Positions 6,590 to 15,671 of a DNA stretch of 30,570 nt are shown here, piece after piece; the first letter of the stretch is position 1; every line of letters begins with the position of its first letter. The notes beneath the pieces are model-generated. The model ran no database searches. It had not been told where the DNA came from and saw nothing but the letters and a program-made list of their open reading frames with translations. Source of the DNA: a virus; the IMG/VR virus record IMGVR_UViG_3300037882_000734, positions 1-30,570 of that record; one strand, written 5' to 3'. Made by a program: the position numbers and the translations under genes.

Positions 6590-7098
6590 GCCCACATGAC
6601 ATAAACTGAATGCCCGTTTATTCCGAGACGGCGACCGGCCTCATTGAATGCGTGATCCTTGGTCCATAACGGAACTGTTCGCCTGTGCTTCCCGAACGCC
6701 GAAACTTCCCTTGTCTTATCGGATGCCATCAACTCCAGCGCCAACTTAACGCACGCGAGCTTTTGAGTCAACGTGTAGCGGAATCCGCGAGCACGCAGCT
6801 TTCGCTTCCCCTGCTCCAGTCTCCGCTTCCTGTTGTGGCTTATCAGCGTGTGATAATTTATGCCCAGCCTTTTGCTGGCCGCAATAAACCCATCCTTCTG
6901 AGCCAGCGCCAAGCCCTCATCAAGCAATAGATCGGAGTGCTTTCGGCGCGGCTTCGCCAGAGTGTTGATCGCATCCTTGGTTGCACCATCCATAGTGGCC
7001 AGCACGCGGTCCCGCTTACGCGCACCAACAGCCTGCCTGATTTTGGGAGTCACCTCAATCCACACACCGGGCTTAATCTCTATGCGTTGGCGATCCAT
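6550..7098 (-). CDS. DNA-binding protein with two HTH-like segments, 182 aa
   Basis: The start is the ATG encoding MDRQRIEIKPGVW. A strong GGAGG lies six bases upstream, and the codon comes one base after the terminase stop; the longer frame back into the terminase is not needed. Two helix-turn-helix-like stretches are visible: LAQKDGFIAASKRLGINYHT (about residues 65-85) and AFNEAGRRLGINGHSVYVMW (about 150-170). They share the motif A-x-x-RLGIN and look like an internal duplication. The protein is strongly basic. Roles could be late regulation or a packaging/recombination accessory; the position directly after the large terminase favours a packaging helper, without proof. Confidence 0.6.
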   Translation of the reverse strand: MDRQRIEIKPGVWIEVTPKIRQAVGARKRDRVLATMDGATKDAINTLAKPRRKHSDLLLDEGLALAQKDGFIAASKRLGINYHTLISHNRKRRLEQGKRKLRARGFRYTLTQKLACVKLALELMASDKTREVSAFGKHRRTVPLWTKDHAFNEAGRRLGINGHSVYVMWAQGDFRATQQPST

Positions 7099-7099
7099 G

Positions 7100-9049
7100 T
7101 CAGTCCTCCGCATCAAGCCGGTTTGATTCCCATGCGCCTTCTGTGCCGAGTGATTCCGGCTCGTCGGCATTCTTGAGGCTCACGGCTACGGGAGCACCTT
7201 GCTCCTCTTTCTTTTTCTCCATGATACCCGGCAGCACTTTGCCGCGTCGGCGGCACCATTCCACGAGAAGCAGGGAAACGTCGGCCTCGTCCGGCGATGT
7301 GCCGTGGTTGCGGGCCTTGTAGATTTCCTTGGCCTCGACCTGAACCTTTCCGCCCTTCACGTTGTAGTATCGGCGGGTCGTGAGCTGCGAGAACAGCGGC
7401 GATGTCGGCACGATTGGGTTAATCAGCATCGCGCATACCACCGGATCAAGCCACCGCTTGAACGCAAACCACAGCTCGGTCGCCTTCAGCTTGTAGGTAT
7501 CGTAGGCACTCATCTGATCGTCCGACAGAATCTTATCCTCCGATGCCGCCGTTCCGCTTTCAACTCCGAGCACGTTGCCCCAGTAGGTTTTGAGGTGGGA
7601 CCACACGCCAGCGGCATTTCCGCCTGAGTCCATGGCTAGATTCTCCGGCTTGATGCCCATGCCTGTGCATCGACCCATGACTTCCTGCGCCATCTCGGTT
7701 GCGCTTGATGTCTTCGGGAGCTGAAAGAGTTGGTCGAGCACGCAGACATGCTTGTTGATTTTCTGCGTAGGATCGGCGCGGTTCACGAACCATTCCATCT
7801 TGCCATCGGCGTGCGTCCATCCAGCGGCCTCGCCCCAACGACCTACGCCAAGGATGGCTTTGTCTCCGCCGCCGAGGGCCGTGTCCATGGCCGCGATGTT
7901 CTCAACCTCGCCAACATAGACCGGCTCGCCGCGCTGCGACTGAACCCACGAAGGCGGCACAATCGTATAGGCATTGTCCTTCAATGGCGGAAATCCCCGG
8001 CCCTTGGCCCAATATGCGGCGGAGTGCTCGCCTGCGCGAAGGAAGCCGACGAACGCCTCGTAGGTGAGCATTCGCGGGTAGATCGTGCGACGCTCGACCA
8101 CGTTCTCGAACAGCTTACCGTCCAAGCGCAGCACGGGATAGCCCTGCTTAGATGTCCACTCGTAGAGCGTGTCAACCTGCTCGGCATCCCAGCCCTCCTC
8201 CGGCTCTGCCATCTGCACGATCTTGTAGGTGATGCCCTCGGGGTTGCATGGCATCACGATCTTTACCGTGTCCATCGTTGGATCAATGGATGCCTCCGTG
8301 GTCTTGATGTCCTCAAAAGCACCGGGGGAAACCTGCGTACCTTCGTCGATTAGGATGAACAGCCGCGTGCTGTTTCCGTATCTCGGATGCTCAGGCTTGC
8401 GGTATGGCTTTGGCTTGTGGCCACGCAAGGCACCGGCAGAAATCTGCGATTGCTTACAAAGCACGCCCTGAATGCGCATCTCGGGCAGCGCGTCATTCAT
8501 GCTGATGAACAGGTCGGTCTCGTTGACCTTTACCTTGTTCGCATCGTCATCCGTCATCGGGATCACCGCGCCTTTGTGGAGCGCAACCAAGTGGGAAAAG
8601 AGATTGGTGTAAAGATGGTCCTCAGACGGAGCGGCCAGCTTAACGGCAGTCCAAAAAGGATCGCGCCGCCATTCTAAATAGAAGAGTACGCCACATGAGA
8701 ATGTCTTACTTAAGCTGCTGCCGCCCAATATGATAAGTTTACTATTCTCCTGCACCTTGCGAAACACATCGCGCACCACCTTGGGCCGAGAATCAAACAT
8801 TCCGTTGCCCCAAAGCAGAATCGCAATCTCAATGAACTTGCCTTCGTCAGCCAAGTTTTTCTCCAACGCCTGAAGCACATCGACCGCCTCCTGCTTGTCA
8901 GTCACCACGTCTTCTGATCCGCTGGCGCTGATAGCGAGATTCGCGGCCTCCATCCAGCGTTCACCTGACGTTGCGTTATCGCCTGCGCGAGCCGCTTCCA
9001 CGCCCTCGGCTATTGCCTCGTGAATAATTTGTAGAATTTCTACGTTCAC
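7100..9049 (-). CDS. terL: Terminase large subunit, 649 aa
   Basis: This is the DNA-packaging motor that pumps genome into the prohead and cuts the concatemer. The N-terminal ATPase shows a variant Walker A (GGSSLSKT, residues 109-116) and a Walker B (LFILIDE, 230-236), followed by a MPCNP coupling-type motif (267-270). The C-terminal RNase H-like nuclease has candidate acidic residues at AMDT (Asp 389), AMDSGG (Asp 474) and SPDEAD (Asp 587/590). About 100 residues precede Walker A, longer than in many terminases. The start is GTG, overlapping the stop of the upstream gene as GTGA, with a GGAG nine bases before it. Confidence 0.93.
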   Translation of the reverse strand: MNVEILQIIHEAIAEGVEAARAGDNATSGERWMEAANLAISASGSEDVVTDKQEAVDVLQALEKNLADEGKFIEIAILLWGNGMFDSRPKVVRDVFRKVQENSKLIILGGSSLSKTFSCGVLFYLEWRRDPFWTAVKLAAPSEDHLYTNLFSHLVALHKGAVIPMTDDDANKVKVNETDLFISMNDALPEMRIQGVLCKQSQISAGALRGHKPKPYRKPEHPRYGNSTRLFILIDEGTQVSPGAFEDIKTTEASIDPTMDTVKIVMPCNPEGITYKIVQMAEPEEGWDAEQVDTLYEWTSKQGYPVLRLDGKLFENVVERRTIYPRMLTYEAFVGFLRAGEHSAAYWAKGRGFPPLKDNAYTIVPPSWVQSQRGEPVYVGEVENIAAMDTALGGGDKAILGVGRWGEAAGWTHADGKMEWFVNRADPTQKINKHVCVLDQLFQLPKTSSATEMAQEVMGRCTGMGIKPENLAMDSGGNAAGVWSHLKTYWGNVLGVESGTAASEDKILSDDQMSAYDTYKLKATELWFAFKRWLDPVVCAMLINPIVPTSPLFSQLTTRRYYNVKGGKVQVEAKEIYKARNHGTSPDEADVSLLLVEWCRRRGKVLPGIMEKKKEEQGAPVAVSLKNADEPESLGTEGAWESNRLDAED

Positions 9050-9519
9050 TCAACAATCTCCATGGGCTCAATCTCCACCGGCTTGGCCTTGCCGACCAGA
9101 TTCTTGAGTCTGCGCAGGCGTGCATCGGGCGAATTGCCGCCAACATGATTTGCCCCCTGTGCTCCGCCCTTCGCCGCCGCGAACACCAGTCTCTCCAGCG
9201 CGTTCGCCAGATTGCCGTCGCCCTTCGATGCCGAGTAGGCGCGGTCCGACATTTCATCAATCATCTGTACGCCCTCTACCAGCGTCTTGAGTTCTTTGGG
9301 GTCGATCTCCGCATTGGGATTATCGAAGAAGGGTTTCATGGCACGCTCTGCCAGCACGCGCAGCTTGGCCACGTTGACCTGCATCATCGCCCGATTGGCT
9401 ATGGCGTTGGCCGCAACCTCGTAGCGACGGCCCTTCTCGCGGACGTTGAACGTCTCAACGAACGTGTCGCGATCAACGTCCGGTTGCGTCGGGACTATCT
9501 GTTGGCCCTCATCGGCCAT
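9046..9519 (-). CDS. Terminase small subunit candidate, 157 aa
   Basis: This helical, charged protein has a central helical stretch (EKGRRYEVAANAIANRAMMQ) and an acidic segment, and ends with a Pro/Glu tail. It sits immediately upstream of the large terminase with a GTGA overlap, the usual place for the small subunit that recognises packaging DNA. A strong AGGAGG precedes its ATG. No clear HTH is visible, so the call rests on position, size and helical content. It could equally be another packaging accessory protein. Confidence 0.5.
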   Translation of the reverse strand: MADEGQQIVPTQPDVDRDTFVETFNVREKGRRYEVAANAIANRAMMQVNVAKLRVLAERAMKPFFDNPNAEIDPKELKTLVEGVQMIDEMSDRAYSASKGDGNLANALERLVFAAAKGGAQGANHVGGNSPDARLRRLKNLVGKAKPVEIEPMEIVE

Positions 9520-9523
9520 GGGC

Positions 9524-9922
9524 TCAACCCTCCTGCTGCTTGAACGGAATGGTCTCGCCGGTATTGCGGTCGGTCACTTTAAGGTCCGGCACCTTGCCAG
9601 CCTTGAGGTCATCCATGAATTTCTGTTTGGCCTCTTGGGATAGGCGCATCACCTCGGCGTTCTGCTCGTCGCAGTACTTGTCGTAGATCGCCTTCACTTG
9701 CTCGGGCGTCTGATTGAAATGCACGGCGAGCGATGTGACGCCGATGCGAAGCTGTGCATTCTGCCACTTCAGCTTCTCGATGGTCTCGCCACCCGTGGTC
9801 GCCTCCTCGGTCATCTGGCGAATCTTGTTCTCCAGTTCGCCGACCTTGAGTTCAGTCGCAATCAGCAGCTCTTTCGGCGTCTTGATAATCCCGTTCTCGT
9901 TGGATGCTAGTGGTGTTTCCAT
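9524..9922 (-). CDS. Coiled-coil protein of the packaging region, 132 aa
   Basis: Unrecognised. Residues about 18-60 have heptad-like spacing (ELLIATELKVGELENKIRQ) predicting a coiled coil. A second helix contains TPEQVKAIYDKYCDEQNAEV, and the C-terminal part is Lys/Asp-rich (LKAGKVPDLKV). It is 4 nt from the small terminase candidate and presumably co-transcribed with it. Oligomeric packaging accessory, or a true small terminase in place of its neighbour, are both possible. Confidence 0.6.
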   Translation of the reverse strand: METPLASNENGIIKTPKELLIATELKVGELENKIRQMTEEATTGGETIEKLKWQNAQLRIGVTSLAVHFNQTPEQVKAIYDKYCDEQNAEVMRLSQEAKQKFMDDLKAGKVPDLKVTDRNTGETIPFKQQEG

Positions 9923-9950
9923 GTAAAATGTATGTGGATACTATTTCAGT

Positions 9951-10220
9951 TTATCCAGAAAATTCGTAGATCGCGCCGTGCAGTTTCGGCTGCTTGAGCC
10001 AGAACGCGGAATACGCCCGGTCGAAATCAGCGGGCTTCTTGAGCTTGAGCCAGAAGCCAAATTGCTGGCCGCGCCGGTATCGGTTTTGCTGGTAGCTGTC
10101 GGCCATTTTCTTTAGCGATGGAACTGCCGTCGGGTTCTCGTTCAAATAACGCATGAACTCCGTTTTGGTGGTAGCGCACCCCGGCTTTGGCATAGGGAAA
10201 GCATGGGGCGTTTTCCCCAT
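9951..10220 (-). CDS. Hypothetical basic protein, 89 aa
   Basis: Unrecognised. It is basic and aromatic (SYQQNRYRRGQQFGFWLKLK, then FDRAYSAFWLKQP). No membrane segment. The start codon lies inside a perfect 7-bp inverted repeat (10202-10221), and no Shine-Dalgarno is visible, so initiation might be poor or controlled; a second Met at residue 10 lies beyond most of the hairpin. It sits 30 nt downstream of the 1804-aa gene. Confidence 0.55.
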   Translation of the reverse strand: MGKTPHAFPMPKPGCATTKTEFMRYLNENPTAVPSLKKMADSYQQNRYRRGQQFGFWLKLKKPADFDRAYSAFWLKQPKLHGAIYEFSG

Positions 10221-10221
10221 G
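10202..10221 (-). promoter_or_regulatory. Perfect 7-bp hairpin covering the start of the 89-aa gene
   Basis: CATGGGG (10202-10208) and CCCCATG (10215-10221) form a perfect inverted repeat with a 6-nt loop. On the minus-strand transcript the first arm contains the ATG start, so the hairpin could mask initiation. There is no U-run after it, so it is not a standard terminator. Confidence 0.45.
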
Positions 10222-10250
10222 TGTAAAGCGGGAAATAAACTGATTGTGTT

Positions 10251-13200
10251 TTAGGGGGCCTGATTCCGCTCCATGCGCAACCGGCCTCGCGCCTGATTAT
10301 CACGCGACACCACGCGAGACTTATGCCCCGGCTTCGGCGTGATGCCAAAAAGCTCGGGGTACTTGTCGGTGAAGCCTTCCAGTGCGAATAGCTGCGCCTT
10401 TCCGGCCTTTGCGCCTGCGGAATAGACGCGGTTCAAGTACTCGATCTTGGCCTCGGGAATGACCTCACTGGAAGAGAACCGGGGGTCGGAAGCGACCTTG
10501 CGCCCAAGGGTCTCGCGGAACTGGCCAGTAAAGTCCTGAAGCAGATCGTAATCCTTGGCATCAAGCTCAACGGTGACTCCGTTGTTGCTGACGTTGCGCG
10601 TCACAAGCGGCGGGTAAACGTCGGTCGAGCGCGTCTGCCGATAAAGCTCCAGTAGGGATTGCTTGAACGGGTCCGGGGCCTTGCGTTCGCCTTTGGTCAC
10701 GTCAATAAACTGCGAGATGATCGGATTCTGCCCCTCTGGCGTGCGCGTGATCGGCTTGCCCCAGAAGTCGCGCTTGTAGTTCTGCCTCTCGGATTGGTCG
10801 AGCTGACCTGTTTTGTAGCCCCAGACGTTGCGCAAGGTCTCCGTGGTGGTGTCGCCCTTCTGCTCGGGGATGAATTTGTATTGCGTGCGATTGAACGCCT
10901 CAAGCGAGTTGGGCGCGGCAACCGAAGTCACGGCGCGGAAAGTGTTTTGCAGGAATCGGTCGCCGTAGTTGTCCCAGTCCTTGAAGGCATCAAGCGCGGC
11001 AGATGTGCCAGCCAAGAACGACTGATCGAAGGCGAACCCGGCAACGTCCATTACGTTTAGAAACGCCTCAAAGTCGCCGCGCTCATTGGGGATTTCGCCG
11101 GTCCTCGACGCGCTGTTCACGTCCGAAGACTTCATCTTCGTTAGCGCATAGAACGAAGCTGCCGCCGGACCCATGGAACTCCAGTCAACGGTGTGGTCGC
11201 CGCGCTTGTATGTGGGGTCTCCGCCAGCTTGCAGGCGTTCAAGTCCGCTGATGTTGAGACGCTGCGCGCCCATGGTTTCGTACTGCGACGACCGGCGTTT
11301 CTTGTCCTTGGGGTCAGCAGGCTCGGAAATGAGGCCCTTGTCCCACAGGTAGCCAGCGGCACCGAGCAGCATGAATCCGATGGTGGCTTCGCCCATGTTG
11401 CGCAGAGCTTCGCGCTGATTTCCCTTTGCGGCCTGAGCCCAAGCGCGGGCCATGCCCACAGGAGGAAGCGCGAAATTCGCCGCCGTGATCGCGAAATTAG
11501 CAGGGAATTGGCGGTAAGGGATAGTCAGCGTGCCAAGAACTTTATTCGCGTCCTCAAGCCACGCTGGGCGACCTTGGCCCATGGTCTCGGAAATATCCAC
11601 CAGCCACTCATCCATGAATTTTCCAACCTTGAGCGCAGCCTTATTTTCCTGCGCCAAGATACCGCCCATGGATTCAGTCTCCATTAGCTTCTGCGTCTCG
11701 GGATCAGGAAGCAGCATGAATTTCTCACGCTCAACCCCCTTGAGTCCACGCAGATTGGCCTGCTCGGTCAGGATACGCTGCTGCACGGCGTAGCGAACTG
11801 GCTTGTCGCCAATGTTGAGGAATCGGAACGACGCCTCGGGAGCGATGCCAAGCGTGGCTTCGATCAGTTTCTTAGCTCGGTCGTTGATGCGCACTTGGCC
11901 GGATGGCGTGCGGGGAAGGGAGGCGATTCCGGCGCGCTCCATGGCGCGTTCGGCGGCAGGAAGGCCGGATACTGTTTGCAGCATCGCCCTGAGCGGATGA
12001 AACCCGCGCTGAACTTCGGCCTTAATGTAGGATTCCGATGATGGCCCGGTTAGCATTTCTTTTCCGGCAATACGAATGCCTTCACCAAATGCCTTCAACT
12101 CTTCGCCAGACGGTAACGGGTTTCCTAACCCCATAACACGAGGCTTTCCGGCGGCACCAGAGTATATCGCATCAAATCCGGTAGCCACCGACTCCGATCC
12201 GCGAAGAAGCGTCTGCCATGCGGCATTGCCGAACATATTCTTGGCGAACGATAGCGGGGCCAGCAGATTGCCCTTGATGATCTTGCTGACGATTTGACCG
12301 TATCGCTCTGGAATGATGTCCTTGGTGTAATCAGCCAGCGCCTTCTTGCTTTTGCCTACTGCGCTTTCCGCCGACTTGAACTCATCGCGGGTAGTCGGAT
12401 TGAAGTCCTTGCGCGCCGCACGCTCAGCCTTGGCGAATCGCGTCTCGGCCTTGATGTTTTCGGACGACAAATCAAATAGCTTCTTGCGGACGGATGGGGT
12501 TAGTTGCGGGAGCGGCTTACCCTTCGGGATGGCAAGGCGAAGGGTCTCCTCGACCGCTTTGACCATAGCCTCCGGCGAACGGATAAGTCCGGCGAGACCG
12601 AGAATCTGGGCAGGGGAGGTGAAGTTCTTGGAGAACTCAGCGATGACGCGAGCGCCTTCCTGCTCCATACCCGGCGTGACAGACAAGCGGCTCCCGATTT
12701 CGGCCTGAGCGGAAATGCGCAACAGCGGATCGCCCGAGGTGAGCATCTGCTGAAGCTCGGCCTCGGATGCGGACGCCACGGTATCGCGGTATTGGTTTCG
12801 GGAAATCTTGTCGTAAATGATAGCCGGATCGTCGGCGAGAGTCTGGCGCAGTTGCTCGGGGTAGCTGCGGTTCTCGATCACTTTCTCTGCCGTCTGGCGG
12901 ATACCTTGACCGGACTCGACTTCGGGGAGGGCTACCGCGCCGCCCATGGGCTTCTTTGCCTTGGACTCGCGCAATGCCTTTGCTCCGCGAGAAAGCGAAC
13001 CGGCAGTAAGCACCCCGCTTCCAAGTCCAACACTCGCGCCAAACAGCGTAGCCTTCAGACGGCGAGCTTGGAACTGTTCTTCGGTTTCTCCTTCGCGGCG
13101 TTCGGTGGCAGCGTAGCCGGTCGTCGCGCCTGCTGCTGCTCCGCCCAATGGGGCGAGAACGGAAGCCGGGACTGACCCCCGCTGCCCTCGACGGATGGAA

Positions 13201-15665
13201 GCAGCTTTAGTCGCAGCCGTGGAGCGGCCCTGCTGGGACGCGGACTCCGGGGCCTGCTGACGCAGGAACTCGGCCTCGCTCAACGCCCCTTGCGAGGCTT
13301 CGGCTTGCGCAGCGGCAACTGTTTGATTATTGGCGTTTGCGTCGGGAGCGACGGCGGCGGGCTCAGGAATGGTGCGAGGGGTTGCATTGGTGGGTTTCTC
13401 CAGTGGGTTTTTAACAACAAGATCGACCTGATTTTCAGGGAACCAGTAAACCTTAACGTCGTGAGGCTTGAACTTGCCTTTTCCGGCAGCGAGACCTCCA
13501 ACATCACGCCATCCACCGTAGCCAAGTTTCGACAGGCCGAGCGCAGCGTCATCAAAATACTCCTGAATTTCATAGGCCGGAATGTTGTATTCCTTGGACA
13601 GTCCTCGCATCTCGGAGAACAATCGCCCGAGAGTCTTATTCTCGCCGATAGATTCTAGCGCGTCCTCAACGATGCCGAGTCGGTCTGATTGTAGTCCTGT
13701 GGCCGAAAGAATTTCATCAGACAACGGCGTGTTTAGATCAAAGAATTTCACCGGGGCTTTTTCTGTGATCTGATAAACGGTCGGCTGTGATTGGTCCCCC
13801 TTGGCGCGATTCTTTTTCTGGTATGATGACGCAACATCAAGGGCATCGGTCGTGTATAGTCCGCTTCCAAGGACATTCATTTCACTCCCGCCGTATGAGC
13901 CTCCGGGAGCCAGTTCAAACGGCTTTGCCGCGCCGTGATATTGCACGCCGAGGCCACGGGTTTCAGGAAGTTTGGCGGGAGTAGATGATTCCACTGCCGT
14001 GATCTCCGGTGGCACCCCTCCATGCCGGTTCTTAATGTCCTCGGTGGCTTGCCACACCTTGTTGAATTCTTCGGTGCCCGCTTTGTCGTAGCCGAGCTTC
14101 GCCATCTGGGCTTGCAGTGCATCGTACTCCTTGCGGTCGGATGCGATCTTAACGGGATCGGATTCAGTAGGCGGGCGACCAGCGGCAACCGGCTCAATCG
14201 CAGCCTGAGCAGAGGCAGCCACCGGAGCCTCCGGCACCGCCGTCATCTGATTCAGCTTTTCCTGCAAAGCATAAGGCGAGTTCTTGGTCTGCGTGGCCAC
14301 TTCGGTAGCGACATTCGCAATGCTTGGCGTCGTGGTCACGGGCTCGGCCAGAATCTTCGCTGACTCCGGCATCTCCGGTGGCTTCTGGACCTCCGCAATC
14401 GCCTTCTGTTGATCGGCCACGGCGCGCTGCTGATCCTGCATGGCTTTCTGCTCGGCGTTCGCCGCCTCCTCCAAAGCCTTCTGTGCCTGAATCTGGCGCT
14501 GCAATTCCTGCTTCAAATCCAAAGCGCCGCGTTGCTCGGCTGGCGTCAGGTAGTCTTTCTGCAAGCGAATCTCTTGGTCGATCACAGTAATCTGCTGCTC
14601 GGGAGTTTTGCCCATCATGCGCTCGGCAAGCTGGCGAACCTTCTCCGCATCGACTGATTCATCCAGCGCACCAACATATCGCTGACCTTCGGCTCGCACT
14701 CCGGCAGATTCCGCCGCAACATCGCCGCGTGCCGCTGACATCATGGCCAACTCGTCCGGCGCAATGGAAGTTGGGGCCGGGATCGGAAGCGGCTCACGCA
14801 TGGCTTGTCCGACGGGGATAAGCTCAGACGGGATAGCTGATGTCTGCGCATTTGGCAGCACGAGATTCGGGGCGATCCGTTGACCAAGGCGCGTCTCCCT
14901 ATTGAGGAACGCAGCGCCACCCGCCGCCAAGGCCAATTGCTGCGGATCAAATTGGCCAGCCGCCAATTGCTGCGAGCCCTCGATGCCGCCACCGATGGCG
15001 CCTGAAATAGCGGGAACGGCAATGCGAGCGCCGCCCGTTGTGTTGACCGGAAGACCCGGACGAAAAAATGGAAGCCCGCCAGCCATCTGACCGATCATGG
15101 CCCCCGTTGGGCTTTCGCCTGCGGCCTGCGCTCCTGCCTCGTAGCTCGCAGCCACTTGCTCCGGCAGGATGCGCGGCAGGTATTCGTCCTCCGCTGCCCG
15201 TGTCAGCATGGAGGCGACGCCACCGGCGACCAATGGAACGCCGTATTGAATGACGGGTGCAGCCAGCTTTCCCGCCCCCGGAATCAGGCGAGTTGCCCTT
15301 GCGGCGGCAGTGGCGTATGGAGAGACCGCAGATGCGGCGGCGACACCAGCGCCCGTAGGTGCGACGCTCTTTGCGGCCTCGGAGCCAAATGCTGCGACGG
15401 AGGCAGGGATAGGCACCGAAACCAACGGCTCATCCATACCAATGAGGCGAACATCTGCCGTGTATTTGGTGCGCGCCTCCTCGGCATCACGCTCCTCCTT
15501 AACGCGCTTGGCGTTGGCAACAGACTGAATGTAGTCACGGCGCAGTTTGGCCAGTCCTTCCTGCGAGTAGATAGACGGCTCATCAAAAACCACACGACCG
15601 CCTGAATCGGGTGCATCAAAAGTGACCCGACCTGAGCTAATGGGATCGTCGAACTTTACCGGCAT
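10251..15665 (-). CDS. Giant internal (ejected) virion protein with ART-like domain, 1804 aa
   Basis: By position (last of three internal-protein genes before the terminase block) this corresponds to T7 gp16, but it is longer and I see no lytic transglycosylase motif. The N-terminus has three short repeats of V-x-FD-x-P (FDDP, FDAP, FDEP). Small-residue hydrophobic stretches lie near 85-160, 845-900 and 1430-1445, suitable for membrane insertion after ejection. A Gln/Ala-rich coiled coil occupies about 356-435. Residues about 570-745 resemble an ADP-ribosyltransferase fold: VQYHGAAKPF (near 575), LGSGLYTTDALDVASSY (near 600), and a later acidic helix. The C-terminal half is helical, with scattered aromatic motifs (FKDWDNYGDRFLQN). 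No frameshift is evident. Confidence 0.8.
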   Translation of the reverse strand: MPVKFDDPISSGRVTFDAPDSGGRVVFDEPSIYSQEGLAKLRRDYIQSVANAKRVKEERDAEEARTKYTADVRLIGMDEPLVSVPIPASVAAFGSEAAKSVAPTGAGVAAASAVSPYATAAARATRLIPGAGKLAAPVIQYGVPLVAGGVASMLTRAAEDEYLPRILPEQVAASYEAGAQAAGESPTGAMIGQMAGGLPFFRPGLPVNTTGGARIAVPAISGAIGGGIEGSQQLAAGQFDPQQLALAAGGAAFLNRETRLGQRIAPNLVLPNAQTSAIPSELIPVGQAMREPLPIPAPTSIAPDELAMMSAARGDVAAESAGVRAEGQRYVGALDESVDAEKVRQLAERMMGKTPEQQITVIDQEIRLQKDYLTPAEQRGALDLKQELQRQIQAQKALEEAANAEQKAMQDQQRAVADQQKAIAEVQKPPEMPESAKILAEPVTTTPSIANVATEVATQTKNSPYALQEKLNQMTAVPEAPVAASAQAAIEPVAAGRPPTESDPVKIASDRKEYDALQAQMAKLGYDKAGTEEFNKVWQATEDIKNRHGGVPPEITAVESSTPAKLPETRGLGVQYHGAAKPFELAPGGSYGGSEMNVLGSGLYTTDALDVASSYQKKNRAKGDQSQPTVYQITEKAPVKFFDLNTPLSDEILSATGLQSDRLGIVEDALESIGENKTLGRLFSEMRGLSKEYNIPAYEIQEYFDDAALGLSKLGYGGWRDVGGLAAGKGKFKPHDVKVYWFPENQVDLVVKNPLEKPTNATPRTIPEPAAVAPDANANNQTVAAAQAEASQGALSEAEFLRQQAPESASQQGRSTAATKAASIRRGQRGSVPASVLAPLGGAAAGATTGYAATERREGETEEQFQARRLKATLFGASVGLGSGVLTAGSLSRGAKALRESKAKKPMGGAVALPEVESGQGIRQTAEKVIENRSYPEQLRQTLADDPAIIYDKISRNQYRDTVASASEAELQQMLTSGDPLLRISAQAEIGSRLSVTPGMEQEGARVIAEFSKNFTSPAQILGLAGLIRSPEAMVKAVEETLRLAIPKGKPLPQLTPSVRKKLFDLSSENIKAETRFAKAERAARKDFNPTTRDEFKSAESAVGKSKKALADYTKDIIPERYGQIVSKIIKGNLLAPLSFAKNMFGNAAWQTLLRGSESVATGFDAIYSGAAGKPRVMGLGNPLPSGEELKAFGEGIRIAGKEMLTGPSSESYIKAEVQRGFHPLRAMLQTVSGLPAAERAMERAGIASLPRTPSGQVRINDRAKKLIEATLGIAPEASFRFLNIGDKPVRYAVQQRILTEQANLRGLKGVEREKFMLLPDPETQKLMETESMGGILAQENKAALKVGKFMDEWLVDISETMGQGRPAWLEDANKVLGTLTIPYRQFPANFAITAANFALPPVGMARAWAQAAKGNQREALRNMGEATIGFMLLGAAGYLWDKGLISEPADPKDKKRRSSQYETMGAQRLNISGLERLQAGGDPTYKRGDHTVDWSSMGPAAASFYALTKMKSSDVNSASRTGEIPNERGDFEAFLNVMDVAGFAFDQSFLAGTSAALDAFKDWDNYGDRFLQNTFRAVTSVAAPNSLEAFNRTQYKFIPEQKGDTTTETLRNVWGYKTGQLDQSERQNYKRDFWGKPITRTPEGQNPIISQFIDVTKGERKAPDPFKQSLLELYRQTRSTDVYPPLVTRNVSNNGVTVELDAKDYDLLQDFTGQFRETLGRKVASDPRFSSSEVIPEAKIEYLNRVYSAGAKAGKAQLFALEGFTDKYPELFGITPKPGHKSRVVSRDNQARGRLRMERNQAP

Positions 15666-15671
15666 GGCGAA

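Noticed and set aside
7730-8353. 207-aa plus-strand frame within the terminase
   Set aside because: It is antisense to conserved terminase motifs and has no start signal or recognisable domain.
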